A DNA stretch of 15,474 bases from contig DATAEK010000294.1 in NCBI GenBank assembly GCA_036258055.1, forward strand, positions 1 through 15,474, given 5' to 3'. Origin of the DNA: DATAEK01 sp036258055. GTDB taxonomy: Bacteria > Acidobacteriota > Vicinamibacteria > Vicinamibacterales > 2-12-FULL-66-21. The notes beneath the pieces are model-generated. The model saw only the letters and a program-made list of their open reading frames with translations. It searched no databases and was not told where the DNA came from. A program made the translations under genes and the position numbers. Positions 14,744-15,474 of the stretch are shown one piece after another (the stretch's first letter is position 1; each line of letters opens with the position of its first letter).

Positions 14744-15474
14744 GTGCGTACCAGAAACACATTCGTGCTCGTGGCTCTCCTGGCGGCCCCTGTCTACGCG
14801 CAGGCACAGGAGCCAACTGGTTCGACCGGGGCATCAACCCCTACGGCGGCCTCGGTCTTCGCGCCGAAGTTCGGCACCATCGACTTCGGCTATCGCGGCA
14901 GCTCGTTCACCGGCGACGAGGCCCGGTACAACCGGCTGCGCGATCTTCGTGACGGTGGCTATGCGACGCGGTTCCGGCTGTCGAAGGAGACCGAAACGGT
15001 TGCCCTGCGCGCCGAGGCCACGAACGTCGGCTACCGTGACCAGCGGTTCTACGGCGGGGTCGAGGCCATCGGGCGGCTCAAGGCGGCGTTCGAATGGAGC
15101 GCCTTTCCGCTGTTCCAGGCCAATGCGAACGGGCTGTTCACCGAGGCGGGCAAGGGCACGTTGACCGTGTCCGACAGCGTCCAGCAGGGCATTCAGAACG
15201 GGACGCTGACCCAGGCGCAAGCCATGGCCTCGTCGGCGCTGCCGTTCGACATCAGGAGCCGCCGCGATTTCGCCAATTTCAACATGACGTACACCGCAGC
15301 GCGGGACGTCGACGTGAAAGTGCTGGTGCGAAACACCATGCGCAATGGGTCGAACCTGCAGGCGTTCAACTTCGGCAGTTCGCCCGGCAACATGACGGTA
15401 CTCGACATGGGCGTGCCAGTGGACGATCGCATGACCGATGTCAAGACGAAGCTCGAGTGGGCGAACCGGAACGG
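14744..15474 (+). CDS. MtrB/PioB-family outer-membrane beta-barrel, 3' end cut by window edge
   Basis: From GTG 14744, with GAGGAGG at 14731-14737, 243 residues are visible before the window ends. A signal peptide (VRTRNTFVLVALLAAPVYAQA) is followed by alternating, aromatic-rich amphipathic strands typical of the barrel: FGTIDFGYRGSSFTGDEARYNRLRDLRDG, TRFRLSKETETVALRAEATNVGYRDQRF, RLKAAFEWSAFP, FNMTYTAARDVDVKVLVRNTM. MtrB-type proteins form a large porin around the decaheme cytochrome encoded just upstream. No cysteine occurs in the visible part, so the N-terminal CXXC of Shewanella MtrB is absent. An outer-surface cytochrome (MtrC-like) may lie beyond the edge. The identification rests on position plus fold style. 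Confidence 0.85.
   Translation, partial: MRTRNTFVLVALLAAPVYAQAQEPTGSTGASTPTAASVFAPKFGTIDFGYRGSSFTGDEARYNRLRDLRDGGYATRFRLSKETETVALRAEATNVGYRDQRFYGGVEAIGRLKAAFEWSAFPLFQANANGLFTEAGKGTLTVSDSVQQGIQNGTLTQAQAMASSALPFDIRSRRDFANFNMTYTAARDVDVKVLVRNTMRNGSNLQAFNFGSSPGNMTVLDMGVPVDDRMTDVKTKLEWANRN

Noticed and set aside
1..15474. CRISPR array, transposase, integrase, tRNA or phage genes
   Set aside because: I looked for regular repeats, terminal inverted repeats and recombinase motifs on both strands and saw none.

Overview
The window comes from a high-GC, Gram-negative-type chromosome. An outer-membrane barrel of the MtrB/PioB type, an Mla-type ABC ATPase and an L,D-transpeptidase point to a diderm envelope. 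The protein styles (diheme and decaheme c-type cytochromes, a stand-alone dihydroorotate-dehydrogenase-like protein, a small CGQAQRLFG-type winged-helix-like protein) remind me most of Acidobacteriota, possibly Vicinamibacteria. That placement is inference from family resemblance, not from a marker gene. I see no rRNA, tRNA, CRISPR array, phage gene or insertion sequence.

Left part (1-8800) is a loose collection with several decaying genes. It starts with the 5' part of a LysM/YkuD L,D-transpeptidase (minus). Next come an MlaF-like ABC ATPase broken by two +1 frameshifts (plus), an OsmC protein and a universal stress protein (both minus), and a long gene-poor stretch with a perfect LexA-box-like palindrome. 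A complete membrane PAS histidine kinase (plus) then faces the cut-off 5' end of a second sensor kinase (minus). Further along are a small winged-helix-like protein, an N-terminally missing beta-rich remnant coupled to a dihydroorotate-dehydrogenase-like gene, a diheme cytochrome c, and a 41-codon stump of a CoA-binding protein. At least four broken genes lie within about 8 kb, so this is a region of gene decay, or of assembly error where only single bases are involved.

Right part (8829-15474) is compact and intact. A minus-strand operon hemN-hemH-hemY-TPR makes the last steps of heme (oxygen-independent coproporphyrinogen III dehydrogenase, ferrochelatase with an unusual C-terminal cysteine cluster, protoporphyrinogen oxidase) and ends in a double dyad. 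Divergent from it, on the plus strand, a DmsE-type decaheme c-type cytochrome is followed 15 bases later by an MtrB/PioB-type outer-membrane barrel that runs off the window. Together these look like a porin-cytochrome conduit for moving electrons across the outer membrane, placed back to back with genes that supply its heme. The 379-bp divergent spacer carries a sigma-54-like -24/-12 element facing each way, which would tie heme supply and conduit to one regulatory signal. This link is the most interesting hypothesis in the window.
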